Positions 21,158-33,400 of a DNA stretch of 64,000 nucleotides are shown here, piece by piece. The notes beneath the pieces were generated by a model. The model was not told the DNA's origin, did no database searches, and worked only from the letters and a program-made list of their open reading frames with translations. The DNA is from Onthophagus taurus (taxonomy: Eukaryota; Arthropoda; Insecta; Coleoptera; Scarabaeidae), in NCBI RefSeq assembly GCF_036711975.1, contig NC_091966.1, forward strand, positions 875,501 through 939,500. Direction: 5' to 3'. How positions within the stretch are numbered: position 1 is the first letter of the stretch; each line of letters opens with the position of its first letter. The translations under genes and the position numbers were made by a program.

Positions 21158-24100
21158 ATGTCAACGAAACATTTGTCCAAAGGTAACTTTTCGATATTTT
21201 TATAATTTTTTTTTACGCCCCGATGAGTTTATTGCTATAGTGTTAAAGTAGGCGTGTTAAATGCAACCTATAGCTAAAAATAGAAAAAAAGTCGATAAAT
21301 ATTACGTCACAAAAATGTGTAATCGTTTTTGCGTTGAGTTTTGGGTGGAGGATTAAAATAATCGATCTGGAATTTAGGTTAGAAGACCACGTTGTAGTCT
21401 AAATAATCCTTACATTATAAAACTTACGGTTGTTATTGTCATGTTTATTTCTGTGCGATTGTCTCACGTGTATTTTTGTATTCTTGGGTTCGTTTAAATA
21501 AAAGTCGATGGCCTTTAAATAAACGACTTTGAATTATGATGACCTAATTTCAATCACTTAACATAATAAAAGCATAAATGTTACGTCAATAATTATTATA
21601 ATTAATAACTGTTTGTTTTTATTATATCCTTTTATGTAAATTTTCTAGTACACGTTCATGCTAAGCTAATAAACAATCCAAAAATAGATAGGATGCAATT
21701 GCACAAACTGTTTATATATTTTAGTATGATGAATAATTATTTATATATTTTGTTTTGTTAGGATCGCGAATGCCAATGGGTAATAAAGGAAAATTGCGAT
21801 TATTTACGAATAGATTTTGTCCTTATTGTCAACGAGTTCAGTTGGTATTGGATGCAAAAAAATTACAGTAAGTTTTTATTACTTTTTGTTGTATTGTCAT
21901 AGTTGTGCCGTGAAATGATTGTATCTGCCGAAATAGCTCAGTTGGGAGAGCGTTAGACTGAAGATCTAAAGGTCCCCGGTTCAATCCCGGGTTTCGGCAA
22001 AAATTTTTTTTTGGTTTTATAAATAAATTATATTAAAATAATAATAATATAATATTATTAATATTAATTTCTTCTATTTTATAAAGATGTTTTTATAGCA
22101 AGCAAGAAAAAAAAAGATAAAAATATAATTTTTAAAGTTAAGGTCCCACCGAGATTTGAACTCGGATCGCTGGATTCAGAGTCCAGAGTGCTAACCATTA
22201 CACCATGGGACCAGCTGTCAAAAAATTGCTTATCTCGTGGTAAACAACTAATATAAATTTAACAAACAGGTGTCTGTAAAGTAGTGGATATCGGCGATAA
22301 AATCAGTATAAACGGTTTATGGAAAAATCCCTGAAACGGGTCTAAAAAATTTCTTAAATTTCTTCCGCCTTTTTTATTAAACAGATTATGACGTCAATGA
22401 TATTTTTTTCAAATAACAATCCCTCATTCTTATTACAGAATATGAAAAAAGATTTTTTTCTGATTATATAAGAAAATTTTCGAGTCAAGTTACTTTAAAG
22501 TTTAACTACTTCAAATTTGACAAAAATAGCAGAGTACTATAGTAACCAATTATTTTAACCCTTTGTGTCCCAAGAAGTCAAAAATGTTGAAACTTTGTGA
22601 CACAATTAAAACGCTATCAAAATACACTCAGTAAAGGCCTTTGGTACGTGAAAGTACATCAAGTATTGAAATATGTTTTACAATTAGTGATATTGCAGTA
22701 TACAAAAACTTTTATTGCTAATAAACTGACCGGCAAAAAAAACCGGCCACTATAAATTTGCCACTTTAAATTAAATTCTTTTTTTGATGGAAAGGTTGAT
22801 TCTTCTGTAATAATCCTGCTATAGAAATTTTCGTTCAGATTTTAATTTGAGCATATACGGGGTGAGAAAAATGAGAAAAACTTTTATTCTCGAAATTTGT
22901 AACACCCTGTGGGGTGCAGCTGCTACAGCAGAGGGTATTACCTGGAATCAAACAGTAGCCCAATCTTTTCTGAGCATTTTCTTTTTTTATTCACTCTATT
23001 GTCTCTGTTACTACCGAAGATGCAGTATTTTAAAGCCATCGCCTGTGAAAACAAGATGAGTGACAATAGTAGCTGATGACCGTTTTATTGTTCTAAGCAA
23101 TCGTAGAACGACAGCTGTAGAGGCTCAGCATCGTTTTCAAATGATGCGTGCTGTTGCTGTCAGTGAGAGAACCATTCGCTGAAACCTTGCTAGAACTGGT
23201 CTGGCTGCAAGAAGGCTGCCAAAGGGCCGAGGCTGCTTCCTAGATATCGACGTGCGCGTCTTCAATCTGCGCGCTTACATGTGAATTAGGAGATCGAGCA
23301 ATGGAGGAAGGAGTAGTGCAATGGAGGTCCTTTTTACGGATGAGTAGTAGTTTTGTCTACTATCACCCGATAGTCAGGAGCGAATATGAAGACGTTGAAA
23401 TGAAAGATTTGTGGACTATACAATAATTATGAAACGCGAAAGTTTCGATGGTGGTTCTGTGATGGCGTGGCCGGATATTTCCAAAGACGCCTATACAGAT
23501 TTTTAATCATTGTTAAAAGTGGCGCCTTAAATCACTGACCTTGAAAAGTAAAACTGGGCACCCGAAACAGTTTTGCAGAAGCACTTACATTTTCTTAGAA
23601 TTACAGAATTGCGTACGTCCTTCATTATTGTAAACATCTGTTCTCAGTTCTAATATGCGGTAAAAACAAAGACAAATAAACAAGAAAACAAATTTAATTT
23701 AATGTAATAATTAATAATAGCACGAAAATTAATAGCGTGTGTGCCCCTCACGAGCCAAAGTAACGTCATGTAGTCGGCATCGAACTGATTAGGTTCGTAA
23801 TTGATCCCTGAGGAATTGCGGTAAACTCTTTTTCAAGAGCAATTCGTAACTCCTGAAGGTTGTCCGGTAGGACAGGACGACGACGAATGCGTCTCTGTAG
23901 TTGGCCCCAAAGATGCTCGATAGGGTTAAGGTCCGGGCTGCACGCTGGCCACTCCATCCGTTCAATACCCACCTCATCAAGATATTCGCGAATCACACGT
24001 GCTACGTGCGGTTGCGCATTGTTATGCATTAGCATGAATCCGTCACCAATAAAATGGGAATAGGGCACGACAGCTTCTTGCAGAATATCTTGGATATAAC

Positions 24101-27100
24101 GGTGGGCATTTAGCGTGCCATTTTCAACAAAGATGACCATCAGGTGACCGGAGACAAAATCGGGACTCGTCAGTGAAGAGCACCTTACCCCATTGTTCCA
24201 TTTTCCAATTCGTATGTAGGCGCCCAAATTGAAGACGTGCTCGCCGATCTCTGGAGCAGCCGCTGTCTTTTGGCAGGTCTTCTTGGCAGATCAGTTTCAG
24301 CAAGTCTTCGACGAATGGTTCTTTCACTTACGTCAACCCCACGCACCATTTGAAGACGATGCCGAGTTTCTACAGCAGTCGTTCTACGATTCCTCAGAGT
24401 GTTTAGCACAATAAATCGATCATCAACTGCTGTTGTCACTCGTCTTCTACCGGAACCTTGCCGCCTAGTAAAATTTCCTGTTTCCATATATCGGTTCCAG
24501 GCATCCTGAACTGTTGTTCGGGGTATACCCAACGTATGGGCAACGTACCGCTGACTTTTGCCATCTTCAATTAAACTAATAATACGCGCAACATCAGTTA
24601 TTGACAACGGCATCTTTGACAACTGTCAATTTACTATTCGAAACAACTGACATACGCTACCTAGAGCGCCACCTTAGATTTTGTATGCTTGTTTGTCTTG
24701 TTTTCACAGGCATTCGCTTTAAAGCACTGCATCTTCGTTAGTAACAGAGATAATAGAGTGAATAAAAAAACAAAATGTTCAGAAAAGATTGGGTTACCGT
24801 TTGATTCCAGTTAATACCCTCTGCTGTAGCATCTGCACCCCACAGGGTATTTCAAATTTCGAGAAAAAATGCATTTCTCATTCTTGCACCCCGTATATGT
24901 TCAAATTAATATCCGAATACAAATTTATATAGCAGGATTATTACAGAAGAATCAACCTTTCGATCAAAAAAGGAATCATCAAAATCGAATGAGTGGTTCG
25001 CGAGAAACCCAGCTTTGAAATTGTGGCAAAGTTTTAGTGGCCGGTTTTTTTTGCCGGTCAGTTTATAAAAATAACACATTGCTTTAGCTAAAGTACATTA
25101 AGATATTCAGAAAAACAGTTCTTTCATTCATTACAACATAAATAATCATTGTACGCAGTATATTTTGAGTGGGGTGTGGACTCAATAGCTTTATTATTTG
25201 GAACTTATAAACTTTATTTTTACATTCATTTAGCTAATACAACGAATATCACAAAGTTTATCAAGATTTATAACCTAGGGGTTTTTATGTAAAGAGAACT
25301 TCGACATTGACTTCTTCTCCTGTAATGCTTTTTGAAATTTGTATCTCACTTCTTGTAACATCCTGAACCGCTGACGGTAAATATTAACAAATATTAATTA
25401 GTTTTTTAAATTAACTTTAATATTATAACCTCTAACAGTCTCTTTTCTTGTGATTTATTTTGTAGTCGTGCCTGTTGATGTCGTAAAAAACGAAGCACGT
25501 GTCGCACCGAATTTATATATAAAAAAATACAGCGTTTAAGCCAAGAATTTTCTTGCGTTTTTTACATTCATATCAATAGCTTTTGCAGTACAATTTTCAC
25601 ACATTCCTCTTTCTTTTCCGAAAGTTATCCACGGTTCCCAAGTCTTACGTCATGAGTAACAAAATAGCCGCACTTTTGTCTTTTAGGAAACTGGACTGGT
25701 GAATGTGCGCTAAGACATTTTCGTGGAAAATTGTAGTTACAATATGTAAACAATACACGAAACTGCTTACAAATCACACCTAATAACCATTTATCAAGAT
25801 ATTTACATTTATCAAAAGATACCTTTTTGAACAACAAAATTCAGCAACACCACTTTTCACTAAACTTCTAACCTCACATGTGAATGAATAAATTTAAATA
25901 TACCTAAAAACCCTACAGTGCGGATTGCGTTATTTTTTATACAGGCCCTTTCTTGTATAGCAGAAAGTATCGACGGCTCTAAATGCGCCGAATAGATGAC
26001 TACAGTTTAAAATGAAAATTTAAAACTAAGTACCGTCGGGACAGAAAGGTATAAACAATTTCTTAAGTGTCAAAAAGTGATTTAGTAAAGCTTGTTGAAG
26101 TGTGGTGGTGCGCCATCTTGTTGGAATAACTCCAGTTGGAATTGAGTTGGGTCAACGTTATGATATCGTTTTAAAAAAATCTAAACATATTTCTCCAGTT
26201 AAGGTTTCCTCAAAACAGTAAGGACCCAGGACAGTATCCCATACTATTTCGCTGCACAAATGATCTTTTGCGGATATCTTGCCTAATGTGGATTTTGGGT
26301 ATCTCAACACCGACAATTTTATCTATTTACTTATCCACTCTATGTAAATCTTCGGAAAAAATTATGTTTTTGACATAGTCTTCGTCATCATTACAAAGTT
26401 GTTGTTGCAAAAACTACGACTCATTGCTCATGAATGAGGATATAGGAATGATATTTTGCGGTTTTTGAAATTTTGTGAACCGTCAATTTACTTCAATGCA
26501 AATTCCATCTAATACCCCTTACAGCAATATGAGAGTTTTCTTGCCTAATCAAAACCACGTTATGATGAACCTCCCCTGAAATATTTGCTCGGCCAGACGT
26601 CGAGAAATCTCGTAGATGCGCAAGTTATTTAAATTAAGTTCCAGCTAAGATTACCATACTTTGGCTAATGAGTTGGCAAGCAGAATATGTTGCATTAAAG
26701 AGGCCAACTACTTACTTAGGAAATTGTTTACAATAATTGGTTACCATAGTTACTCATGGCTACTGCTAATTTGTATCGTGTCATCAAATTTTAAATAGCA
26801 TTAAATTATGTAGTTTTGTACCATAATAAAAGTATAAATAATTCAAGCTTCAATAGCTACATAACAAAAATTCATCAAATAACACAAAAGTTTTGATACA
26901 GCGTGGTTTAAACGTCGTGGCATTAAAGCAACTAAGTTTGTTATCTCTTCTGATGTTGTTTCATTTCGCTACCGCCAATTGCAACGTTTTGGCGTTTCTT
27001 ATTGTACACTGCCGAATCTTACGCATCAAAAGCTTTCAAACATCGGATTTAAATCCAGACTCTGAAAAGGTGTATTGAGCTGTCTGGGTGCATCAAAACA

Positions 27101-28370
27101 CTCGAATACGAAGATATGTGCTCTGCCGTTTTTCTAAGTAGATATTGCTTTTGACAGAATGTAGGCTGAAGGCCCACTTTATAAACTAAGATCCTTTCTT
27201 CCCGTTCATTTTTACTAATATCTAAAATCTTACCTTATCTAAATCAAAGGATAATGTGTTGAGACCCATCTTGTATCTGATTTTTGTTGACATTTTTAGA
27301 AGCCTGAAATTTTTTTAAAATTTTATTATTAACTGACATCACTTTAAATCCCTTGTTCTTTGCTTATAATAATAAAGAAATAAAAAAAGTTTTAATATCC
27401 CTACGAGATTTGAACTCGAATGAACTCGAATATCTAGATTCAAAGTTCGGAGTGTTAACTATTCCGCTATGAGAACGTTTCGCACTCGGTTTTTAAAACT
27501 TCTCCCCTCTCAATCATTACAAGCAACTTGCATATAAATTCTTTAAAGTTATCAGGAGAACAGAAACTCCAGAAGTAATAATATACAAATCTTTACGATT
27601 TCCACAAAATATATTTAAATTTTTTTCTTTTATATTTTCAGATATGACGTAATTTACGTAAACATGCACAATAAACCCGATTGGTTTTATCAAATAAGCC
27701 CTTTAGGAAAACTACCCGCTTTAGAACTTGAAAACGGAGACGTCCTCTATGAGAGTCTAATAATTGTAGATTATCTCGACGAAAAGTACATTCAACATCC
27801 ATTACATCATAAAGATCCATTAAAGAAAGCCAAGGATAAAATCTTAATCGAACAATTTAGCAAAGTAAAGACAATTTTTTTTAAGTAAACACTTAATTTT
27901 TATTTTAATTATTAATTTAAGGTTGTGAATACCATGTATAACATGTTAATGTTAACCACAACTAATGATGATAATGAAAGTGTAATCTCTGATGGTTTAG
28001 AAACTTTCGAAAAAGAATTAAATAACCGCCAAGGACCGTTTTATGGTGGCATGCACCCGGGAATGTTAGACTATATGATTTGGCCATGGTGTGAACGAGC
28101 TGAACTATTAAAACTGTTCAGTTCATATTTCAGAAGTGGAGTGTTAAATAAAAATAAGTACAAAAAATTGGTAATTATTAACTCAATAGTTTCTATTTAA
28201 TTTAGATATATGTATATTATTATATATTTTTTTAGATGGAGTGGAAAAATAGAATGAACGAAGACACCGCTGTTAAAAAGACATTCATTGATACAGAAAC
28301 CCACATTAAATTCGTTCAATCTCACCGAGCTGGTATTCCCGAATATGATTTAGTTAATATTAGCGTTTAA
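21158..28370 (+). CDS. Glutathione S-transferase, omega class
   Basis: Five exons join in frame: 21158-21182, 21762-21867, 27642-27864, 27922-28170 and 28236-28370, giving 245 residues, the usual omega length. The N-terminal thioredoxin fold has the omega active-site cysteine in FCPYCQRVQLVLDAKK (Cys28). The glutathione-binding ISPLGKLPALEL and YESLIIVDYLDEKY (Glu-Ser) follow. The all-alpha C-terminal domain holds GPFYGGMHPGMLDYMIWPW. Omega GSTs are cytosolic and act in thiol transfer and dehydroascorbate reduction; some insect members work in pterin pigment synthesis. Exon 1 is a very short leader (MSTKHLSK), typical of the class. The intron between exons 2 and 3 holds two tRNA genes and a Tc1 composite. 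All splice sites are GT-AG. The substrate cannot be read from the sequence. Confidence 0.93.
21927..21999 (+). tRNA. tRNA-Phe (GAA)
   Basis: This is a complete 73-base cloverleaf. Acceptor stems are GCCGAAA/TTTCGGC with discriminator A, the D-arm contains AGCTCAGTTGGGAGAGC, the anticodon loop CTGAAGA gives GAA, and the T-arm is CCGGG-TTCAATC-CCGGG. A T-run follows for pol III termination. It sits 60 bases inside the second GST intron on the same strand. Confidence 0.96.
22141..22212 (-). tRNA. tRNA-Gln (CTG)
   Basis: The reverse complement begins GGTCCCATGGTGTAATGG and forms a 72-base cloverleaf with acceptor GGTCCCA/TGGGACC. The anticodon stem CTGGA/TCCAG encloses loop CTCTGAA (anticodon CTG). 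The T-arm is CCGAG-TTCAAAT-CTCGG. It is intronic and antisense to the GST gene. Confidence 0.95.
23065..23520 (+). pseudogene. Decayed Tc1-like transposase fragment
   Basis: The + strand translation gives ADDRFIVLSNRRTTAVEAQH, then RFQMMRAVAVSERTIR followed by a stop, then VLFTDE and LLSPDSQE. These are the same landmarks as the minus-strand copy nearby (DDRFIVLNTLRNRRTTAVET, VSERTIRRRL, VLFTDESRF). Several stops and indels interrupt it. It covers the HTH-to-first-Asp region and then loses similarity. Confidence 0.7.
23766..24622 (-). pseudogene. Tc1-like DD34E transposase, frameshifted
   Basis: The N-terminal paired-type HTH begins MSKMPLSITDVARIISLIED, with SQRYVAHTLGIPRTTVQDAW and the linker GSGRRRVTTAVDD. 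The reading frame then shifts near 24230-24260. The first catalytic Asp is in VLFTDESRF (in the shifted frame). The last part (23766-24227) has the second and third catalytic motifs: MHNNAQPH and SPDLNPIEHLWG, 34 residues apart as in DD34E Tc1 proteins. The second catalytic Asp is replaced by Asn (HNN for HDN). A short deletion after SPDGHL removes the RVWR-type segment. The gene is inactive. Confidence 0.85.
25064..26085. other. GST intron sequence, no feature seen
   Basis: AT-rich intron DNA with no recognisable coding, tandem or terminal-repeat signal. The minus-strand frame at 25625-25837 has no family resemblance I can name. Confidence 0.35.
26085..26590 (-). pseudogene. Decayed mariner-like transposase remnant
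   Basis: Read on the minus strand, 26130 down to 26095 gives LFQQDGAPPHF, the second catalytic motif of IS630/mariner-type transposases. Upstream, near 26370, is NIIFSEDLHR, the position of the first catalytic motif (usually FSDE). Stops and shifts occur throughout. It lies within the GST intron and no TIRs were found. Confidence 0.55.
26590..27395. other. GST intron sequence, no feature seen
   Basis: Unique-looking intron DNA. The short + strand frame at 26893-27078 carries no motif. No repeat boundaries are visible. Confidence 0.3.
27398..27474 (-). pseudogene. tRNA-Gln (TTG) pseudogene
   Basis: The reverse complement (CTCATAGCGGAATAGTTAAC...) is clearly tRNA-Gln-like, with anticodon loop CTTTGAA (TTG). 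The T-arm region contains a direct duplication, TGAACTCGAA repeated side by side (27411-27430). Several stem positions are mismatched compared with the intact tRNA-Gln at 22141. It lies about 165 bases before GST exon 3. Confidence 0.75.
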
Positions 28371-28810
28371 AACCATTATTTATTTAAACTTAATGGTGTT
28401 AATGGCGCTTATTATGAATATTATTAATTTAATTAATATGTGAATATATAATGTAGGTAATAATAATTCATTTTCATTTATTATTAATACGTTATTGAGT
28501 GTATTTAAGTATATTAGGGTGTATGGTTACTTCTTAATCAAGAAGAATGTGAAATAATTGATTTTTTTGTCAGTTTTGGTGCATTTATTATTATTTATCT
28601 TTATAACAATTATTTTTTGGTATTAAAATTTATTGTGTTTCAACTAAAATTTCGTTTTTATTTAATCGTGAAATGCTTAATAACAATATTAAATTTATGA
28701 AAAAGAAATTTTAAATAAAAGTTAAAAAATTACAGAAATCTGTAATGTCATTAACATAACCTCAAAACACGAAAAAATTAAATTAATACATATTATTATT
28801 ATTATTAAAA
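28371..28810. other. GST-OSGEP intergenic region
   Basis: The 440 bases between the GST stop and the OSGEP ATG are extremely AT-rich. They must contain the GST 3' UTR and the OSGEP promoter. No TATA, Inr or DPE of good quality is recognised. A short (ATT)n run lies just before the ATG. Confidence 0.4.
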
Positions 28811-29880
28811 ATGGTTATTGCTATAGGTTTTGAAGGTAGTGCAAATAAATTAGGTATAGGAATAATTAGAAACGATGAAGTTTTATCGAACATTCGAAGA
28901 ACTTATATTACCCCACCGGGGCAAGGTTTTCTACCTAAAGAAACGGCGATTCATCATCGCGAGAACGTTTTGGAAGTCTTAAAAGAAGCCATCGATAAAT
29001 CAGGAGTAAAAGTCGAAGATATTGATGTGGTATGTTACACAAAAGGACCTGGAATGGGAGCTCCTTTAAATACCGTTGCAATAGTAGCTCGAACGGTATC
29101 TTTATTATGGAAGAAACCACTTTTAGGTGTAAATCATTGTATTGGACGTATCCTTAATGCAGCAAAAAGTAACAAAAATTATTTTTATGTTTCTTAACTC
29201 TTTTTAAAGATATTGAAATGGGTCGTTTAATAACAGGTGCTAAAAATCCAACAGTTTTATATGTAAGTGGTGGAAATACCCAAATTATAGCATATTCGCG
29301 TAAAAAATATAGGATATTTGGTGAAACCATTGATATAGCAGTTGGAAATTGTTTGGATCGTTTCGCAAGGGTTATAAAGCTTTCAAATGATCCAAGTCCG
29401 GGTTATAACATCGAACAATTAGCTAAGAAGGGCGAAAAATACGCTCACTTACCTTATTGTGTAAAAGGCATGGACGTCAGTTTTTCAGGAATTTTAACTT
29501 ACATAGAAGAAAAAATCGATTTTCTTTTAAAACAAGGTTACTCTGAAGCAGATTTATGTTATTCGCTACAAGAAACCGTTTTTGCTATGTTAGTTGAAAC
29601 CACAGAAAGAGCGATGGCTCATTGTGGTTCTAGTGAAGTCTTAATTGTTGGCGGTGTTGGATGCAATGAACGATTACAGGAAATGATGAATCAAATGTGT
29701 ATTGAGAGAGGATCCAAATTGTTCGCAACAGATGAACGTTTTTGTATTGATAATGGAATTATGATTGCCCATGCTGGAGCTGAAATGTTTAAAAGTGGTA
29801 CTAGAATGAAATGGGAAGATTGTACAATTACTCAAAGGTTTAGAACTGATGATGTTGATGTAACTTGGAGAGATGATTAA
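28811..29880 (+). CDS. Osgep: OSGEP/Kae1, KEOPS tRNA t6A synthase subunit
   Basis: Two exons, 28811-29147 and 29210-29880, are split by a 62-base intron. Joining GGAC|AT restores [18 protein letters not shown], with the metal-binding His pair, and gives 335 residues, the same as human OSGEP. The protein is an ASKHA-fold enzyme that transfers threonylcarbamoyl from TC-AMP to A37 of ANN-decoding tRNAs within the cytosolic/nuclear KEOPS complex. Visible hallmarks are [14 protein letters not shown] at the N-terminus, [69 protein letters not shown] and [12 protein letters not shown]. Without splicing the frame would read into a stop after HCIGRILN, so the intron is needed. It lies about 440 bases after the GST gene and 550 bases before pins, all on one strand. 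Confidence 0.96.
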
Positions 29881-30200
29881 ATTTAAATGTTATTTTGACA
29901 AGTTAATTTTTTTATGTTGGTATATCAACAAATTAATTTTTTTTTAAATAAATTAATGAAAATTAAAATAAATCTTGTTATTTTAAAATTTACTTTATTA
30001 TTTATGAATAAACAAAAAAAAAGGCAATGTTCTTTGTGAATAATAAATTTAAATGTTATTTTTGACAAGTATATTAATTTCTTGTTGTTGGCACTTCAAA
30101 AATCACTAAAATTTTTTTTTAAATAAATTAATAAAAATTAAATTATCTTATTAATCTAAAATTTATTTCATTATTCACGAATAAAGAAAAAAAAACATTC
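29881..30200. repeat. Imperfect tandem duplication in OSGEP 3' UTR
   Basis: The text TAAATTTAAATGTTATTTTG then ACAAG starts at about 29879 and again at about 30046. In both cases it is followed by TTAATTT, a T-rich run, AAATAAATTAAT and TTTATTTCATTAT-like text. This makes an imperfect direct duplication of about 165 bases. AATAAA hexamers occur in both copies and could give alternative poly(A) sites. Confidence 0.5.
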
Positions 30201-30426
30201 AAAAATAAATAAATAAATGTATAAATTATTAAAATAAAATAAAACTTTTCAACAACAAAAATCCCTAAATTCGTTTCCTTAACCGAGTGATGGGTTTGGT
30301 CCGTTCCCAGTATTGTTATGACGCTATCAATTAACATTTAAAATGTATATTCAACCATTTAGGACTTGGTAAAAGTATTAAATTTACTTGTAAAGTGTAT
30401 TGAATGGTGTACCGATCGTTTTTAAA

Positions 30427-33400
30427 ATGTCTTTGAGTGCGAGTGCGGAGAATTTAGCCACCGAACCGCAGGTAAACATGTTACTCTATTTGTTTATATT
30501 TTACGTAATTACTCATATCCTGTTAATGTGAATAGGGGTACGATGGATCCAGTAATATGTGTTTGGAGCTCGCTCTTGAAGGCGAAAGATTGTGCAAAGC
30601 TGGTGATTGTAGAGCTGGGGTCGCTTTTTTCCAAGCGGCCATCCAAGCCGGTACAGATGATCTTCGGACGTTAAGCGCAATTTACAGCCAATTGGGGAAC
30701 GCGTATTTCTATTTGGGAGATTATGGCAAAGCTATGCAGTACCATAAACATGATCTCACACTTGCTAGGTTTGTTTAATGATTAAAATTTAATTGTTACA
30801 TCCTTAATTATACCTACTTATTTAATGACTTTGATTGTTATTTTAAAGAACAATGGGTGATAAATTAGGTGAAGCCAAAGCTTCTGGTAACTTAGGAAAC
30901 ACTTTGAAAGTTATGGGAAGGTTTGACGAGGCTGTTGTTTGCTGTAAACGCCAATTAGAATTATCAAGAGAACTTGACGATAAATTAAGTGAGGGAAGGG
31001 CACTTTATAATTTAGGAAATGTTCATCATTCGAAAGGAAAGCATATCGGGAGAGTTGGACATAAGGATGCTGGAGAATTTTCTGAGGAAGTTAAAAGTTG
31101 TTTAAATCAAGCAGTTACATTTTATGAGTAAGTTATCTTTTTAATTAATTTATTCATTTTTGAAATCTGTATGTGTTCCATATGTTTCATTTATCCTGTT
31201 TTGCACCTTTTCTGTTTTTACCAATGATTCCCATTTCTTCTCCTTAGCCATCTTGCAAAGATAAGAAGGCGAGAATATTGAAAAGTAAAAGGAGATACAC
31301 TGCCAGACAGAAATAGCAATGAAAGCAAAGCAGCAGGATCAGATAACATACCTAGTAAGCTCCTAAAATATAGCAAAATACGGTTGACACTGTTTAACAA
31401 CATTTTACAATGTTGGGTTATATTTTTATTAAGCTTTCAATAGGATGTTGCTTTGACAGAAAGTAACAATTGCGTGGTGTTTTGTTATATTCACTTCCTA
31501 AGTGAAATACCATAGTTTTGCAAAATTCCTCTGGTTCAGAAAGTATCTCCTTCTTTGTGATGACTTTTTCTATCCCTACAAACACTCTATTGGGCGGAAT
31601 ATGCATTCTATTTTTTTTTAAGTTGAAGACGTCTCGTGTAGGAGCCACTTTCCAAGCATTAACATAAGAATCGAATTTTTGTTTTGGCCTCCACAGCCAT
31701 CTGCAACGCATCATAGTAGCGAAATTCCTTAATTAAAAAAATCGATATGTTGCAGTCTGTGATAAACACAAGACTATTTCATTAGATCCTTTTGGTAACT
31801 CATGTTCTCCCCAGGTATATAAAAAAGTGTTCCCTTTAAAAGATCCTTGGAACTACCTTGGACAATAGAAAAGTTATATAAATAAAACTGCCGGCTGTAA
31901 TATGTCGTCTAACCAGGAAGTCTTGGAATATAGAAATTTTTTTGACAGTCAAAGCTTATAGTGAATAATTCGTCTTTTTGTTTTTCTTCAACAGGCTAAA
32001 AAAAGCCTGCGCACGAAGTTTATGGATCCATTTTTCCGTTAAAAATGCAGTCTTTTTAGTTTTGTCGGTTTCTTTCTTTATTTTTTACTTCTAATTCAAG
32101 ACATTTTCAACACATGTCCGTTTGTTGTGTTCCAAACCCAATATTAAAAAAAGTTACAAAAACCTTACTGAAATAGCATTGCTTAGCACTAAAGACGGGA
32201 TTTTGAACCTTCTTTTCACACAATCACCATTTCCACATTTTTGAAATGGAGAGATCACTACTGATATGTGAATACTGTGCATTTGAATTGCTTAATAAAT
32301 GTTTTTATAGCAGCGCATTGTCAAGTAAACTTAGCAGTCTTTCTATCATCGCCCAGCCTTTCTTGTGAAATCTTATCAAAAAAGGAAGTAACGTCGTGCC
32401 ACTCCTTCTACCCTGTGTTTAGTAATGCCCAGAACATTAAGAAATGTTGGATGGCAAACATGTTTTACATGTTAGTTTTGTAGTCTTCTTCGTCTGGTTA
32501 AATTCACCTCAATATGTTATAGTATAAAAGAATCTTGTTTTAATTTTTCAAAATCCAAAATAATTTTTTTTCTTGATTGTTGAGCATCTGAAGGGTATGC
32601 TTTGTATTATGCCCAAATATGTAGGCATCTGCGGAGGAGTAGCTGCTGAATATATCTCTAAATAAATATTTGAGCACATACTCCCTAAAAGTTACCGCTT
32701 TTACAAACCTCATTACGGTTCTTTTCCACGATGCTGATCGTATTTGGCGTTTCCGTGGTTTATCAGTTTCTTCTTTAATGTTAATTTCCATATTACACAA
32801 TGTAATAACCGCAATGAACAAACATTCAGCGCTTCTTTAAAGCGGCCCATACATGACAACGAAATGGCATCGTTCGCCGAAAAAGATTTTTGGAAAAAAT
32901 TTATAAACCTATATAAAATGTACCCATGTTTATGGGACTCAAAATCAAAAAATTACATCAACAGAAACTGAAAAACTACCGCCATAAATGAGCTTGTTAA
33001 ATTGTCTGGCAGTATTTAGCTTTCTGCCAGCAATATTTAATTTTCTACAAGCAGTATTAGTATTCTGGAACCAATTTGTTGTCTATTGACAGCAGTACCT
33101 AGCCTTGTATAAACAATATCTATCTTTTTAAGCAGTTTCTAGTATTGCATAGGTAGTATTTGTCTTCCGCAAGAAATTTTTGATCGTCTATAGGAAGTAT
33201 TTAGTCTTCTGCAAGCAGTATTAGTATTCTGGAACCAATTCCTTGGATATTGGTAGCAGTACCTAGCGTTCCATAAACAATATCTATCTTCTGCAAACAG
33301 TTTCTAGTATTGTATAGGTAGTATTTGTCTTCCGCAAGAAGTTTTTAGCCTTTTGCTGGCAGTATTTAGTCTTCTACAAGTAGTATTGGTATTCTGCAAC

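Larger units (their letters stand above)
22724..25063. mobile_element. Head-to-head Tc1-like composite with long TIRs
   Basis: Ends AACTGACCGGC...GCCGGTCAGTT are flanked by TA. Inverted arms of roughly 330 bases (about 22724-23060 and 24700-25063) include GGTATTACCTGGAATCAAAC-like text and a CACCCTGTGGGGTGCAGC block. Next to each arm is the 5' end of a Tc1-like transposase: a decayed + strand copy at about 23065-23500 and a longer minus-strand copy at 24622-23766. The two coding segments point toward each other, so the locus looks like two element halves joined head-to-head rather than one ordinary transposon. Confidence 0.7.

Noticed and set aside
29148..29190. A premature stop in OSGEP (HCIGRILN...)
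   Set aside because: A 62-base GT-AG intron restores the conserved HCIGHIEMGRL; the gene is intact.
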